This document shows positions 33,948 to 43,480 of a stretch of DNA of 64,000 nt, one piece after another. The notes under the pieces were generated by a model. That model ran no database searches, had not been told where the DNA came from, and saw only the letters and a list, made by a program, of their open reading frames with translations. The stretch comes from CAYGZQ01 sp964354375 [NCBI: uncultured Planctomycetota bacterium]. GTDB lineage: Bacteria; JAJVIF01; JAPKYR01. Both the position numbers and the translations under genes were made by a program. Every line of letters starts with the position of its first letter. The stretch's first letter is position 1. Location: positions 26,574-90,573 of the forward strand of contig CAYGZQ010000004.1 in the NCBI GenBank assembly GCA_964354375.1, given 5' to 3'.

Positions 33948-34031
33948 TCGATCACCACCGTGCCGAATTTCCCGGCAGTATAGCACTTTCATTATTCTCA
34001 GTGGACAGGGAAACCAATCGGACAGCCCGGG

Positions 34032-35072
34032 CTATTCCCTGGACCCGGTCAGCTTCCAGGACCTCTCGGACTTGCCTTCGAACCACCAACGTCCAGCGAA
34101 CAACTGCTCCCCGAGGCCCATTTCCACAGTTCCTTGCCCGTTCAGCGTGCCTGCCGATGTAATGAGCGTCCAATCGAAACTAAGCGACCCGCCGAGCACA
34201 GTTCCCGTGATTTTGCATTGACCCGTCCGTCCCGCGATCTTCGCCGACTCCATTTCCGCGCCGACAATTCCGGTGCGGGTGTCCTGCGAGATCGTCATGT
34301 CGCCCCACTCGGTCTGCCAGACGCCGGCGAAATCCTCGCGGAGCCTTCCGGACACGAATTCGCCCTTCAGTTCCGCCTCGCCGGAATCGATCCAGCCCTC
34401 CAGCAAGCCGGTGAATGCACCCATGTCGTGCGACATCACAAACCATCCCTGTCCCGACTCCTCCCCACTCTTCCATTCGAAACTGAGCGCCCAGCCGTCC
34501 GCTTCCCCCTCCAGAGTTCCGTGAACGCCGTCCCTGATGAACTCGCCGGTGACCACACTGGAGTCGATATCCTGCGAGAAGACGATCGGACCGTCGCCGA
34601 TTTCCCACGCGCCGCGCCAAAAGCAGTAATCGATTTCGGGCGGCGTTCCGCTGATTACACGGTCGCCTATCCTGGTCCCGCTCCATTGGCTCGATTCCTC
34701 CTCCCCGTCGCGTTTCCACGATCCGGTGAACCAGGTCTCGTCGTCGGAGATCGTGATTTCTCCCGTCCCGGTCGTAATCATTCCGACCGAGTTGTCTTCA
34801 TCGACAGACCAGGTGAAGGTCAATGTCCGATCCTTGATCTTGCCTGCGATGCGACCGTCGCTCGGGGTGTACGTTCCGAAGACCATGCGTCCGGTCTGTC
34901 CAAGCTCCATGACACCGTCGGCGAGCTGCCAGACGCCGTCGAAGCTCGGTTCCTCGACCTGAAGCTCCCCTCCCCGACTCGTCGCCTGCGCGTACGAAGG
35001 TCTCTCACCGGTCCCGACAAAAATGGCGGCAGCCATGATCGCGATGATAAAGCCTGTCCACGCGAATCGCAT
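34032..35072 (-). CDS. Exported protein with three repeats of the same beta domain
   Basis: This encodes 346 residues, starting two bases after the argS stop. The signal peptide is about residues 1-28 (A-M-A-A-A-I-F-V-G). Three repeats of roughly 100 residues open F-D-G-V-W-Q-L, W-R-G-A-W-E-I and F-A-G-V-W-Q-T, each with a W-x-x-x-x-G-x-M/I-x-x-x-Q pattern and a closing L-S/T-F-x-W strand. The same repeat occurs twice in the next gene downstream. The fold is probably a small beta-barrel or lipocalin-like sandwich. The function is unknown. The layout suggests the two proteins form a pair at the cell surface. Confidence 0.75.
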   Translation of the reverse strand: MRFAWTGFIIAIMAAAIFVGTGERPSYAQATSRGGELQVEEPSFDGVWQLADGVMELGQTGRMVFGTYTPSDGRIAGKIKDRTLTFTWSVDEDNSVGMITTGTGEITISDDETWFTGSWKRDGEEESSQWSGTRIGDRVISGTPPEIDYCFWRGAWEIGDGPIVFSQDIDSSVVTGEFIRDGVHGTLEGEADGWALSFEWKSGEESGQGWFVMSHDMGAFTGLLEGWIDSGEAELKGEFVSGRLREDFAGVWQTEWGDMTISQDTRTGIVGAEMESAKIAGRTGQCKITGTVLGGSLSFDWTLITSAGTLNGQGTVEMGLGEQLFAGRWWFEGKSERSWKLTGSRE

Positions 35073-35074
35073 GA

Positions 35075-37177
35075 TTACATCACTTCCGGCGCGTCGATAC
35101 CGAGAAGCCCCAGCGCGGCTTCCAGCGTCGTCTCGACCGCCTTCACGAGAAGCATTCTGTGCCGCCTGACCGGCTCTTCCGATGTCAACACCGGACACTT
35201 GTGATAGAAATCCGAAAACGCCGCCGCAAGATCGTAGCAGTAGCTCGCGAGATGTATGGGCTTCTTGTCGTCCGCCACCTTCCGCACTGCGGTCGGGAAC
35301 CGCCCGAGAATCCGAAGAAGATCGATCTCGACAGGAGCCAACTCGTCGGAGAAATCCGTTATCTCCACCCCCTGGGGAACCGCGATCCCGTCCATATGAG
35401 CTTTTCTGAAAATGCTCCTTGCCCGCGCGCACGCGTACTGGATGTACGGGGCACTGCGACCGTCGAAGTCCAGGACCTCGTCGAAATCGAACTCGATTCT
35501 CTTGTTGGTGTCCACCCTCAGCATGCCGTAGATCAGGGCGCCCCTCGCGACAGCCTGCGACACCTTATTCTTTATCTCGCCGTCGAGCGACGGGTTCTTT
35601 TCGTTGACGACCTCGAGAGCTCTTCTCTTCAGCTCCCTCATCACATCGTCGTACAGAACCACCTGTCCCTCACGACTCGACATCTTCCCGGACGGGAGCA
35701 TCACAAGCTCGTACGAAAGATGGTAGCACTTCTCCCACTGCCTGAACCCCATCAGGCGAAGTATCTGGAAAAGCTGCTGGAAATAGAATTTCTGCTCGTT
35801 GCCGACGACATAGATCGATTCCTCGATCTTGTGCTCCTTGAATTTGCGTTTCGCGAGCGCAAGGTCCTTCGCGCCATACAAAGACGCTCCGTCGGCCCGC
35901 ACGAGAACGAGAACCCTGTATTTATCTTTCAACGGCTCCCCGAGGAGCTCGTGGAGCTGCCTGTCGATCTCGACGATTCTCGCTCCCGCGCTCTCGGTCA
36001 CGATTCCCTTTTTCTCGAGCTCCGAGACGATCTTGAGCCCGTCCTTCTCCACCTCGCTCTCGAAGAATTCGACATCGAAGGACACGTCAAACTCATCATA
36101 GATGCGGTGGAAATCCTCCAGGCTCCACTGTCTCGTCTTTTTCCAGAGGTCGACCAGTTTTCTTTCTCTTCGGTTCCAACGCTCGGCGATATCGATCAGT
36201 TCCTTGCTGCGGTTCCAGACTTCGCGAAAGTCGGGGAAGGAGATCGCTTCCTCCAGCGACCCGACATGCCGCTCCACCTCTTCCGCGTCGTGGAGCACTG
36301 CCTTCTCAGACGCCTCGGTGTACAGTTTCAGGCTCGCTCTATACAGTTCCTCTATGATCCTGTCTACTTCTTCCGATGCGCGGTTTTCGAAGAGGTCCTC
36401 CTCGTTCAGCGCGATGCGCCTGAGGAGTGGGTCGATCTCGATTGATCGGATCAGCTCATCGTCCGACCATTCCTCCTTCATCGCCTGGTTCAGGGGTTTC
36501 AGGATGTCCCATACTTTGTACTTCAATTCCTGCGACTCGCTCAGGAGCGCGTCGGCGACGGCATATATGCTTCCCAGCCACTTGCCTTTCTCGGATGGAT
36601 CGGACGGCGCGTCCGACAGATCGGGATCGAACTTGAGAAAGTACCACAAAGTCTTGAACACGTGGCTGCCGATGTCCCCGTAGTAGTTCGCCCCGACCGT
36701 TTCCCGACCCGCGTACCGAAAGCACCTCACAAGCGCGGCACCGGTGACAACGTTCCTTACATGCCCGATATGAAACGCCTTGTGAGTGTTGGGCTGCGAG
36801 TATTCGACCATCACCCGCCCGCCCCCCGATTCGCGCATGCCCCAACCAACGCCGTCCGTCAGAATCCGGCCTACCATTTCCCTTGCGTACGCGCCCGGCC
36901 GGAAAAAGCAGTTCACGTAGCCCTTCTCGGTTTCGACTTTTTCAAACTCGCCCGTCTCCCTGAGCTTTTCAGCAAGCAGGCTCGCGAGGGCGTCGGCATA
37001 CTCTCTCAGCTCATCCTTGCCGGAGTCGGGCCTGGCCTCGCGGGCGATCTGGAAGACGTTCGACAGCGCCAGCCCCAGGCGCCCCTCGAACGGGACTTCC
37101 CTCAGCACGGGCTCGATTCCGGGGAGTTTTTCACTCGACAGGATTTCCCTGATAAGGGACCTCAGTCTCTCATCCAT
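35075..37177 (-). CDS. argS: Arginyl-tRNA synthetase with enlarged catalytic domain
   Basis: This encodes 700 residues, against roughly 550-650 in most bacteria. The class I signature is S-Q-P-N-T-H-K-A-F-H-I-G-H-V at about residues 127-140, K-M-S-S-R-E-G is at 498-504, and the ArgS-specific anticodon-domain motif is A-P-Y-I-Q-Y-A-C-A-R at 576-585. The distance between HIGH and KMS is about 360 residues, around 100 more than in E. coli. The extra segment lies near residues 190-330 and is acidic and helical. The gene sits inside a polysaccharide operon, six bases from its neighbour upstream and two from that downstream. If no other argS exists, the operon is essential. Confidence 0.95.
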   Translation of the reverse strand: MDERLRSLIREILSSEKLPGIEPVLREVPFEGRLGLALSNVFQIAREARPDSGKDELREYADALASLLAEKLRETGEFEKVETEKGYVNCFFRPGAYAREMVGRILTDGVGWGMRESGGGRVMVEYSQPNTHKAFHIGHVRNVVTGAALVRCFRYAGRETVGANYYGDIGSHVFKTLWYFLKFDPDLSDAPSDPSEKGKWLGSIYAVADALLSESQELKYKVWDILKPLNQAMKEEWSDDELIRSIEIDPLLRRIALNEEDLFENRASEEVDRIIEELYRASLKLYTEASEKAVLHDAEEVERHVGSLEEAISFPDFREVWNRSKELIDIAERWNRRERKLVDLWKKTRQWSLEDFHRIYDEFDVSFDVEFFESEVEKDGLKIVSELEKKGIVTESAGARIVEIDRQLHELLGEPLKDKYRVLVLVRADGASLYGAKDLALAKRKFKEHKIEESIYVVGNEQKFYFQQLFQILRLMGFRQWEKCYHLSYELVMLPSGKMSSREGQVVLYDDVMRELKRRALEVVNEKNPSLDGEIKNKVSQAVARGALIYGMLRVDTNKRIEFDFDEVLDFDGRSAPYIQYACARARSIFRKAHMDGIAVPQGVEITDFSDELAPVEIDLLRILGRFPTAVRKVADDKKPIHLASYCYDLAAAFSDFYHKCPVLTSEEPVRRHRMLLVKAVETTLEAALGLLGIDAPEVM

Positions 37178-37183
37178 GGCGGA

Positions 37184-39628
37184 TCAGCTCCGATCCTGCT
37201 TGCGTTTCGGGTCGGCGGAGCTTCCGGGAGGGTCCTCCTGCCCGGAAATGTAGGTCTTGTAGAAAGCCATCACTTCAGGCTCGTCGAGGATATCTATCGG
37301 CTCGATGCGACGCCTTCGATCGACAAGCTCTGCGGCCTGGATGAGAGAACGCTGCTGGCTCTGGAAGGTCATCCACACGAGCGTAACTCCCAGGAGGGCC
37401 GCGAGAAGGAGAGCGGCTGGCACGCTTCTGCGCATCTGCCTCGCCTGCTGTGTGACCGCAACGCCCGCAAGTCTCGTCTCGTACGGTCCTGCAACCGGCA
37501 GGAAATCGTCCCTGAGAACATAAAAATACGCGGTGTCGCGGGCAGGGCGGAAGGCGAAGCTCGCGCTGCCTGCGGTCATCTCGATGTTCTTGGAGCCTGT
37601 GGACGGGAGCTCCACGACACTGATCTGATTAAGCGTGGCTTCGGGCCAGCCCGCCAGCTTGACGTCGATATACCTCGCGCCCCGAAGGCTGTTGATACGT
37701 ATAAACACGTACGGGTCGTTCGCAACCACAAATGCGTCCGCTCCGTGGAGAATGTCCGCAGTCGCTCCCCTCTGGGTATAGCGCAGTCTCAACTGGTCCT
37801 CCAGGTTCGGAGAATGGTAGCCCTCCAGAACATACTGGTGCAGAAGCAGAGGGTCGACGGCCTCGAGGACTCCGCCGGACCCCTTGCTGTAGCCGGCCAA
37901 TGCAATCTGAGTCCCCACACCAAACCATGACTTCGCAGCATCGCTGCTCAGAAGATCCGGCGCAAGATAAATGAGATTCGTATATTGCTGAATCACCGGA
38001 TCGGTCCCGGTAAGCTCATCTTCGTCCACGACCTCCAGAAGAACCCCCGTTCTCTGGTGAATGGCAAGCTGCACAAGCGACAGCGACAGGCTCCCATCCC
38101 GCTCGGAGTAGAACATCGAGTAGTACTCCGGCAGGTCGAGGATCCCGACCTTCCCCCTTCTCAGACGCTTCGGAGCGGGCATGAGCGAGAGCGGTTGCGC
38201 GCGCTCGATCGCGTTCTCCTGGGTCCACGACCAGCGATGGCTCCGTTTCTGCAGAAAACCCGACGACCAGATCGGATACGCTCCCGCGACCTTTATCATC
38301 GAGGCGATCTGCGATATATCGTTCGGTCCGGGGGGATGCTCGGTGTCGCACTCGATCAGAACCAGCGCCATGCGCTTATGTCTCAGCACCTGATTGATTG
38401 TCAGCGCCAGGTGCATCGCCGACGTAACGCTCCTGTCATTCGTGGCATCGAACGATTCGGAGGACAGTCTGAACCCGATTACCGCCCCGTCGACATCCTT
38501 GTGCAGCAGTTGCCACATCGAGTCGGATGCGCGCGCCATGCTCAGGTACCCGTTGTCACTGCGGTAGTCGAGCACCGGATCCATCCCTATCAGCACCAGG
38601 TGCTTGAGATCGACCGTTCTCAGAGCCTTCAGCATCGCATCGAACGCCTGGCGCTTCCACATGAGCCTCAGGTCGGTGAAATTCCTGAATTTGGGTCTCT
38701 CATCCCAGGTCCCCTGGGAATACCTCGGGAGGGGATACACCATGTCGTTACTGCCCGTCGCGTCATAGAACCGCCCGACCGTGAACGGCGAGTAGTCGCA
38801 TATGCCGACCACGCCTTCGCGTCCGCCCCCTGGAAAACCAAGTGTGATCGGCCCGCATAAATACCATCCCAGCAGCGCAGGCTCGTCCTTCAGGCTGTAA
38901 TACAGGCTGTAGACCAGATTCTCGACGGCGCGCTCGGTATCCTCATGATAGAAGATCGGGTTACCCGACCCGTCGCTCCATCTCAGGTCCCCGTCGTTCC
39001 CGGCCGCATGCTCCTGCTCGGGATCCACCAGATAGCTCACCATCACGCGTCCGCTGCCGCTGGGTCCGCTGAAGAACCAGGATGGAGCGCGCGACAGCTC
39101 CAGCGATATCAGCACCTTGAGCCCGATCTCGTTCGCGTACTCCAGCAGTTCCTGCACCCTGCTGGCGTCAACTCGATTCGCAACCGGCTCCACGGACAGC
39201 CAGTCGACTCGCAGCATGAAGCATCTGAACCCCATGTCCGCGGCCTTGTTCATCCTCGCCTTGACCACCTGGTTCGATGTCTCAGACAGCGGCGCCGCCA
39301 TCCCAAGACCCGACGGATCGAAATACTCTCCCCTCACCTCCAGCACCGGTATCTGCTGGTCCGAATCCGTGTGAACGGCAACAAACGGAGGACGAATCAC
39401 GGGCGGCAGAGTGGTCGTCGTGATTATCTCCCCAACGATTTCCGGCGCCGGCGGCCCCATGATCTCTCCCGCCGCCGTCGACTGCTGAGAGGGGGAATCG
39501 CCCGCATCCGTGTTCTGTCCGATCGCAGATCCGCCCAGGAGGAAAATCGCAAGCAGCCCCGTGACCGTGAATCGAAGCACGGGTGGCTTTCGTCGCGACT
39601 TGTCTCTTTTACCCCTTGCAGGCAACAT
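37184..39628 (-). CDS. Membrane-anchored GH42-like TIM-barrel protein, probably non-catalytic
   Basis: This encodes 814 residues. A basic N-terminus and a helix (about 20-36) anchor or export it, and a second helix (A-L-L-L-A-A-L-L-G-V-T-L) lies near 745. Between them a barrel region (about 95-480) has W-L-S-V-E-P-V-A-N-R-V-D, A-N-E-I-G-L-K-V-L-I-S-L and A-P-S-W-F, as in GH42/GH35-type enzymes. A following Rossmann-like segment (Y-L-A-P-D-L-L-S-S-D-A-A, I-A-L-A-G-Y-S-K-G) resembles the GH42 trimerisation domain. Where GH42 enzymes carry the acid/base N-E, this has G-W-Y-L-C-G-P, so hydrolysis is doubtful. It probably binds the exported glycan. Confidence 0.75.
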   Translation of the reverse strand: MLPARGKRDKSRRKPPVLRFTVTGLLAIFLLGGSAIGQNTDAGDSPSQQSTAAGEIMGPPAPEIVGEIITTTTLPPVIRPPFVAVHTDSDQQIPVLEVRGEYFDPSGLGMAAPLSETSNQVVKARMNKAADMGFRCFMLRVDWLSVEPVANRVDASRVQELLEYANEIGLKVLISLELSRAPSWFFSGPSGSGRVMVSYLVDPEQEHAAGNDGDLRWSDGSGNPIFYHEDTERAVENLVYSLYYSLKDEPALLGWYLCGPITLGFPGGGREGVVGICDYSPFTVGRFYDATGSNDMVYPLPRYSQGTWDERPKFRNFTDLRLMWKRQAFDAMLKALRTVDLKHLVLIGMDPVLDYRSDNGYLSMARASDSMWQLLHKDVDGAVIGFRLSSESFDATNDRSVTSAMHLALTINQVLRHKRMALVLIECDTEHPPGPNDISQIASMIKVAGAYPIWSSGFLQKRSHRWSWTQENAIERAQPLSLMPAPKRLRRGKVGILDLPEYYSMFYSERDGSLSLSLVQLAIHQRTGVLLEVVDEDELTGTDPVIQQYTNLIYLAPDLLSSDAAKSWFGVGTQIALAGYSKGSGGVLEAVDPLLLHQYVLEGYHSPNLEDQLRLRYTQRGATADILHGADAFVVANDPYVFIRINSLRGARYIDVKLAGWPEATLNQISVVELPSTGSKNIEMTAGSASFAFRPARDTAYFYVLRDDFLPVAGPYETRLAGVAVTQQARQMRRSVPAALLLAALLGVTLVWMTFQSQQRSLIQAAELVDRRRRIEPIDILDEPEVMAFYKTYISGQEDPPGSSADPKRKQDRS

Positions 39629-39633
39629 CTCAG

Positions 39634-40824
39634 CTACTCGGCCCCCGCTTTGACTGTCCCACTCCCTAGACTCCTCTCAAGAAGCTCCCTTATAGTTTCA
39701 CCCCGCGCTTTCCAGCTGTTCTCGCGCGCGACCAGCACACGCTTCGCTCTCGCAGGCGAATCCGCTCTCTCTCTAACCGCCACTTCCGACAGCGCCACGA
39801 ATTCGTCCGCGCTTCGTGCGACATAAACCAGGTTCTCGTGACGGGCGACCTCGGGAAGCGGTGTCGCCACGACCGGAATGCCGGTGGCGAAATACTCGTA
39901 CAGCTTGAGCGGATTGACCACTCTAGTCAAGTCGCTCAGCCCAAAAGGTATGGTTCCGACATCGAACATCCTGGCGTAGTAAGGCAGCTCCTCATAGGAG
40001 ACACGCCCCGGCGCATGAACGTTCGCGGTCATCCTCGACGGTTTGTCCCTTTTCCAGGTTCCCAGAAGAACAATCGACCATTCCGGGTGACGGATCGCGA
40101 CATTCAGAAGAAGGTCGAGATCAAGCCAGGGCGCGATGTCGCCCATGTAGCCCACGATCGGTCGGGGAAGCGACTCCATGTCGATAACCCTGGCTTCCGG
40201 AGGAGGGATTCTGCCTCCCGTCGCGAAATGGTCCGGCTCGCAGCCGTTCGGAACGATCGCTACGTTCGGATTATGCTCGGCTGCGCGATCCGCGAGCTCC
40301 CGGTTTGTGGCGACAACCAGGCCGACCTTCTTCGCAGTCTCGATCGTCGCCGCACGCACCTGGACCCGGTATCGCTCCTCTCCAGGGAATTCGCCGAACG
40401 CATCGAAGTAATCGAACACCGACAGGATTTCGTCGTAGAGTCCGATCGAGCCCAGCCCGGCGGGCGAAAAGAGCCATGTTATCACTCGCTTGTCGCGAGG
40501 CAGGAGGGGTCTCAGGTTCTTGGCGGTCCGGCTTGCTGAGGCTTTGGCGGCCCTGGCGTATCCGGCCGACCTCGGCGAGTACGGCGGCGCCTTGAAAAGC
40601 CGAAGATTGTCGCCGACTTCTCTCAATCCCAGCTTATGTGCGTTCAAGGCGGGGTCCAGCGGACGCCCGTCGAAAAGGCGACGAATCCGCGAAGGGGTTT
40701 GTTCAACATAAATCACCGGCAGATATCGAGCGAGCTCGCGGGCGAGATGCTGATGCCGCTGCATGAGTCCGTCGAACGCGACGCACTCCAGCATCAATAC
40801 TATGCAGTCGCCCAGTCTCGTCAC
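39634..40824 (-). CDS. GT4-type glycosyltransferase
   Basis: This encodes 396 residues with a GT-B fold. The N-terminal half has Q-R-H-Q-H-L-A-R-E-L-A and an acceptor domain. The donor half has V-G-Y-M-G-D-I-A-P-W, W-S-I-V-L-L-G and the nucleotide-sugar motif with an E-Y-F-A-T-G-I-P-V-V-A-T core (the usual E-x7-E is partly kept as K-L-Y-E-Y). It starts with ATG overlapping the stop of the GT2 gene by four bases. It should add a sugar to the lipid-linked repeat unit on the cytosolic side. Confidence 0.88.
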   Translation of the reverse strand: MTRLGDCIVLMLECVAFDGLMQRHQHLARELARYLPVIYVEQTPSRIRRLFDGRPLDPALNAHKLGLREVGDNLRLFKAPPYSPRSAGYARAAKASASRTAKNLRPLLPRDKRVITWLFSPAGLGSIGLYDEILSVFDYFDAFGEFPGEERYRVQVRAATIETAKKVGLVVATNRELADRAAEHNPNVAIVPNGCEPDHFATGGRIPPPEARVIDMESLPRPIVGYMGDIAPWLDLDLLLNVAIRHPEWSIVLLGTWKRDKPSRMTANVHAPGRVSYEELPYYARMFDVGTIPFGLSDLTRVVNPLKLYEYFATGIPVVATPLPEVARHENLVYVARSADEFVALSEVAVRERADSPARAKRVLVARENSWKARGETIRELLERSLGSGTVKAGAE

Positions 40825-41804
40825 TCCGCCACGTCCCTCTGCGGTCTCAGACCACGCCTCCAGAGCTCGAACACAAACGCGTTCCAGCGGTAATGCGGAA
40901 GCAATCTTTCACGACAGCCGGGTTGAATCGCGATTCTCAGCCCGAAATACGCGACCTTCACAAGCGAGCCCACCACCGTGCAGAGCTGATACCACCACAC
41001 GGTCGGGAGCGAGTAATGCTTCCTCAGAAACTTCTTCGCGCTGTCGTACTGCAGGATTCTTCTGTGCGATGTCATCTTCTCGAAACTCCTGCCTTCAAGA
41101 TGCACGATCCTGACATCGGGCAGATAGATCACTTGCCATCCGGCCTTCTTGATGCGCAGGCACAAGTCGGTCTCCTCGTAGTACGCAAAGAAGGTCTCCT
41201 CGTCCAGAAGCCCGACCCTGTCCAGAACCTCCCGCTTGACGAAAAAAGCCGCGCCCGAGACATAATCCACGGCCATAGGTTCCTTCATCGACCTGTCCGG
41301 AACCACTCCCAGCGCCCTGCGGGCATTCCCCCACATCCATCCCGGCAGAAACGATGTCGTGAAAATGCTCCATGCGTTCGGAAAATACCCGAAGCTGGTT
41401 GTGGGAGTCCCGTTTTCGTGCGTCAGCGTCGGACCCACCACCCCCACGCCTCGGTTCTCCACAAGATATGTGTACAGCTTTGTCAAGGCGCCCTTTGGAA
41501 TGATCGTGTCGGAATTGACAAGTCCTATCGCGTGACCGGTCGATTTCCTGATCCCCTGGTTGTTCCCGCCGGTAAATCCCAGGTTTTTCTCGTTGCGAAC
41601 CAGGCGCAGGTGAGGAATCGAGCCGTAGCGCTTCTCGATCGCGTCCGCCGATCCGTCCTCCGACGCGTTGTCGATGACAATCAGCTCCCAAGTCACCGTC
41701 GGCGGATTGGCGAGAATGCTCTCTATGCACGCGAGAGTGATGTCGCGCGTGTTCCACGACAGCACGACCAGGCTCAGACAGATTTCATCGGGTATCTCGA
41801 TCAA
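40821..41804 (-). CDS. GT2 family glycosyltransferase (rhamnosyltransferase-like)
   Basis: This encodes 327 residues. I place the start at a TTG (41,804) that overlaps the preceding TGA, since the frame further upstream only reads through the end of the phosphodiesterase gene. The GT-A fold shows S-L-V-V-L-S-W-N, I-V-I-D-N-A-S-E-D-G-S, N-L-G-F-T-G-G-N-N, D-S/T-x in V-N-S-D-T, and Y-Y-E-E-T-D-L-C-L-R, the typical W-bbL-type rhamnosyltransferase blocks. A C-terminal membrane-associated segment (about 270-300) is likely. Confidence 0.88.
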   Translation of the reverse strand: MIEIPDEICLSLVVLSWNTRDITLACIESILANPPTVTWELIVIDNASEDGSADAIEKRYGSIPHLRLVRNEKNLGFTGGNNQGIRKSTGHAIGLVNSDTIIPKGALTKLYTYLVENRGVGVVGPTLTHENGTPTTSFGYFPNAWSIFTTSFLPGWMWGNARRALGVVPDRSMKEPMAVDYVSGAAFFVKREVLDRVGLLDEETFFAYYEETDLCLRIKKAGWQVIYLPDVRIVHLEGRSFEKMTSHRRILQYDSAKKFLRKHYSLPTVWWYQLCTVVGSLVKVAYFGLRIAIQPGCRERLLPHYRWNAFVFELWRRGLRPQRDVAE

Positions 41805-43480
41805 TTCAGGTATCCCAACCCCTTGAGGAGGTCCTCCGCATCGGATGCATCCTGGGCGCACGTGTCGATCGTCTTTCTGGACTCGCCGAATGCCTGCCTG
41901 CGCTCGGGATGTTCATCCAGAAAATCCCGCTCGATCGCATCTTGAATCACCTTGCCGTCCATGCCCTCATCGAGCGCAAGACCCCAGCACGCGAGAAGCG
42001 TCGGGGCTACGTCCTCGATTCTCGCTTTCTCGATCTTCGCGCACTTCTGAATCATGGGGCCTTTGAGCACGAGCACCCCGTCCCGCCTGTGAAATCCGGC
42101 CCTCGGCTGCGACCACGGCCCCATCAGCGGCGGATGAGCGTCCTCCCCCACCACCGCCCGGTAGCCGCGAAGGCTGAAGACAATGTCCGCCGCGTTCTCC
42201 AGAAATTCGCCCGAATAAATGTTCTCTCGCGGCTCGACCCAGTCGAAAAGAGGTGTAGCGTCCGACGGGTGCTTCGCGTTCCTCATTTTTTCGATCAGTT
42301 GTTCCCTGACCCTGTGATATTCGGCGCCCATCTGGACCGTTCCCTGGGGTTCGCGACCGACCACGTTCAGGAAGACCCCCTGCTCGACCGATCCGCCGGA
42401 ATACGCGCGCGTCTCGGCCCAATCGATATCGGAATAAGGATCGAAAACATTTTGCTCGCCATTGGCGCCTTTTCGAGCGCCCATGCCGAGAACCGACCTC
42501 ATCGGTTTCTTCACCGATTCCGGGAGAATCCTTCCAAGCCTGCGCCTGAGACTTCCCTCGACCTGAGGCTTGAATTTCAGAAAACCGAGGTCCTTCAGAA
42601 GCCTGTTCATTTTGAGAATTTCATCCAGATGCCCGAAGCCGTGATCGCTCATGACGACGATCAAATCGTTTGCCGACATCCTGTCGACCATCTCGCCGAC
42701 GATCGCGTCCATTCGCCTCAGAATATCGATCATTCGCACCCTGAGATCCTGTTCCCATTCCTCAAGGGGCGGATCGTCAGGCTCGGGCATCAGCACTTTC
42801 CAGAAGAGGTGCGAAAGACGGTCCGGCGTAATCAGAACGCAGGCGGTGAGATCGGTCGGACGCTTCTGCATCAGGTAACCCATCGCTCGACCGTGACTTT
42901 CCAGTGCAAGCCCGACCTGCTCGACAAACTCGCGGCATTTCTCCGGATCGGACACATCCGGGCTTTTTCCCCTCAGAAGGTCGACATCGCTTACATACCC
43001 GCCGGCTTCCCGGATGATTTCATCCACCAGGCCGCTCGGAAATCCGATATCATCCCTCGCGGCCGGAACCGGCATCCCGCCGATCATGTAACCGTTGACC
43101 TCGACAGGCGGGTGGGTCAGCGGAAGATTGACAAGCCCGACCGTCTTTCCCTGCGCGGAGGCGATATCCCATAGAAGCGGCCCGGCGATGTTTCCGAGAT
43201 TCACCCAGGGCCGGCGCATGGAATCGCGCGACATTCGCCTGCGAAAATCGTAGACGCCATGACGTCCCGGGGTGCGTCCGGTGTAGAAACTCGACCATGC
43301 GCTGGCGGTCACGGGAGGAATGGTGCTCTGGAGGGGTCCCGACGCGCCCTCGGACACAAGCCCGGCAAGCCTGGGAACGTCGCCCGCCGCCATCAGGGGA
43401 TTCAGAAGCGTCCACGTAGCCCCGTCAAGGCCGATCACCAGGACACGTGACGCGGATCGGGCATGTTCGTTCGAGGTCAT
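41801..43480 (-). CDS. Type I phosphodiesterase/nucleotide pyrophosphatase-like protein
   Basis: This encodes 559 residues of the alkaline phosphatase superfamily, without a signal peptide. Metal and nucleophile motifs are visible: V-I-G-L-D-G-A-T-W (first Asp), P-P-V-T-A-S-A-W-S-S-F-Y-T-G (predicted nucleophile Thr), and V-V-M-S-D-H-G-F-G-H (Asp-His). Such proteins are frequent in polysaccharide loci and may process nucleotide-sugars or transfer phosphoglycerol-type groups. The ATG overlaps the flippase stop (ATGA), and its own stop overlaps the GT2 start. Confidence 0.88.
   Translation of the reverse strand: MTSNEHARSASRVLVIGLDGATWTLLNPLMAAGDVPRLAGLVSEGASGPLQSTIPPVTASAWSSFYTGRTPGRHGVYDFRRRMSRDSMRRPWVNLGNIAGPLLWDIASAQGKTVGLVNLPLTHPPVEVNGYMIGGMPVPAARDDIGFPSGLVDEIIREAGGYVSDVDLLRGKSPDVSDPEKCREFVEQVGLALESHGRAMGYLMQKRPTDLTACVLITPDRLSHLFWKVLMPEPDDPPLEEWEQDLRVRMIDILRRMDAIVGEMVDRMSANDLIVVMSDHGFGHLDEILKMNRLLKDLGFLKFKPQVEGSLRRRLGRILPESVKKPMRSVLGMGARKGANGEQNVFDPYSDIDWAETRAYSGGSVEQGVFLNVVGREPQGTVQMGAEYHRVREQLIEKMRNAKHPSDATPLFDWVEPRENIYSGEFLENAADIVFSLRGYRAVVGEDAHPPLMGPWSQPRAGFHRRDGVLVLKGPMIQKCAKIEKARIEDVAPTLLACWGLALDEGMDGKVIQDAIERDFLDEHPERRQAFGESRKTIDTCAQDASDAEDLLKGLGYLN

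Noticed and set aside
41909-43174. Plus-strand ORF of 421 residues over the phosphodiesterase
   Set aside because: Antisense shadow. The sense gene has all metal motifs.
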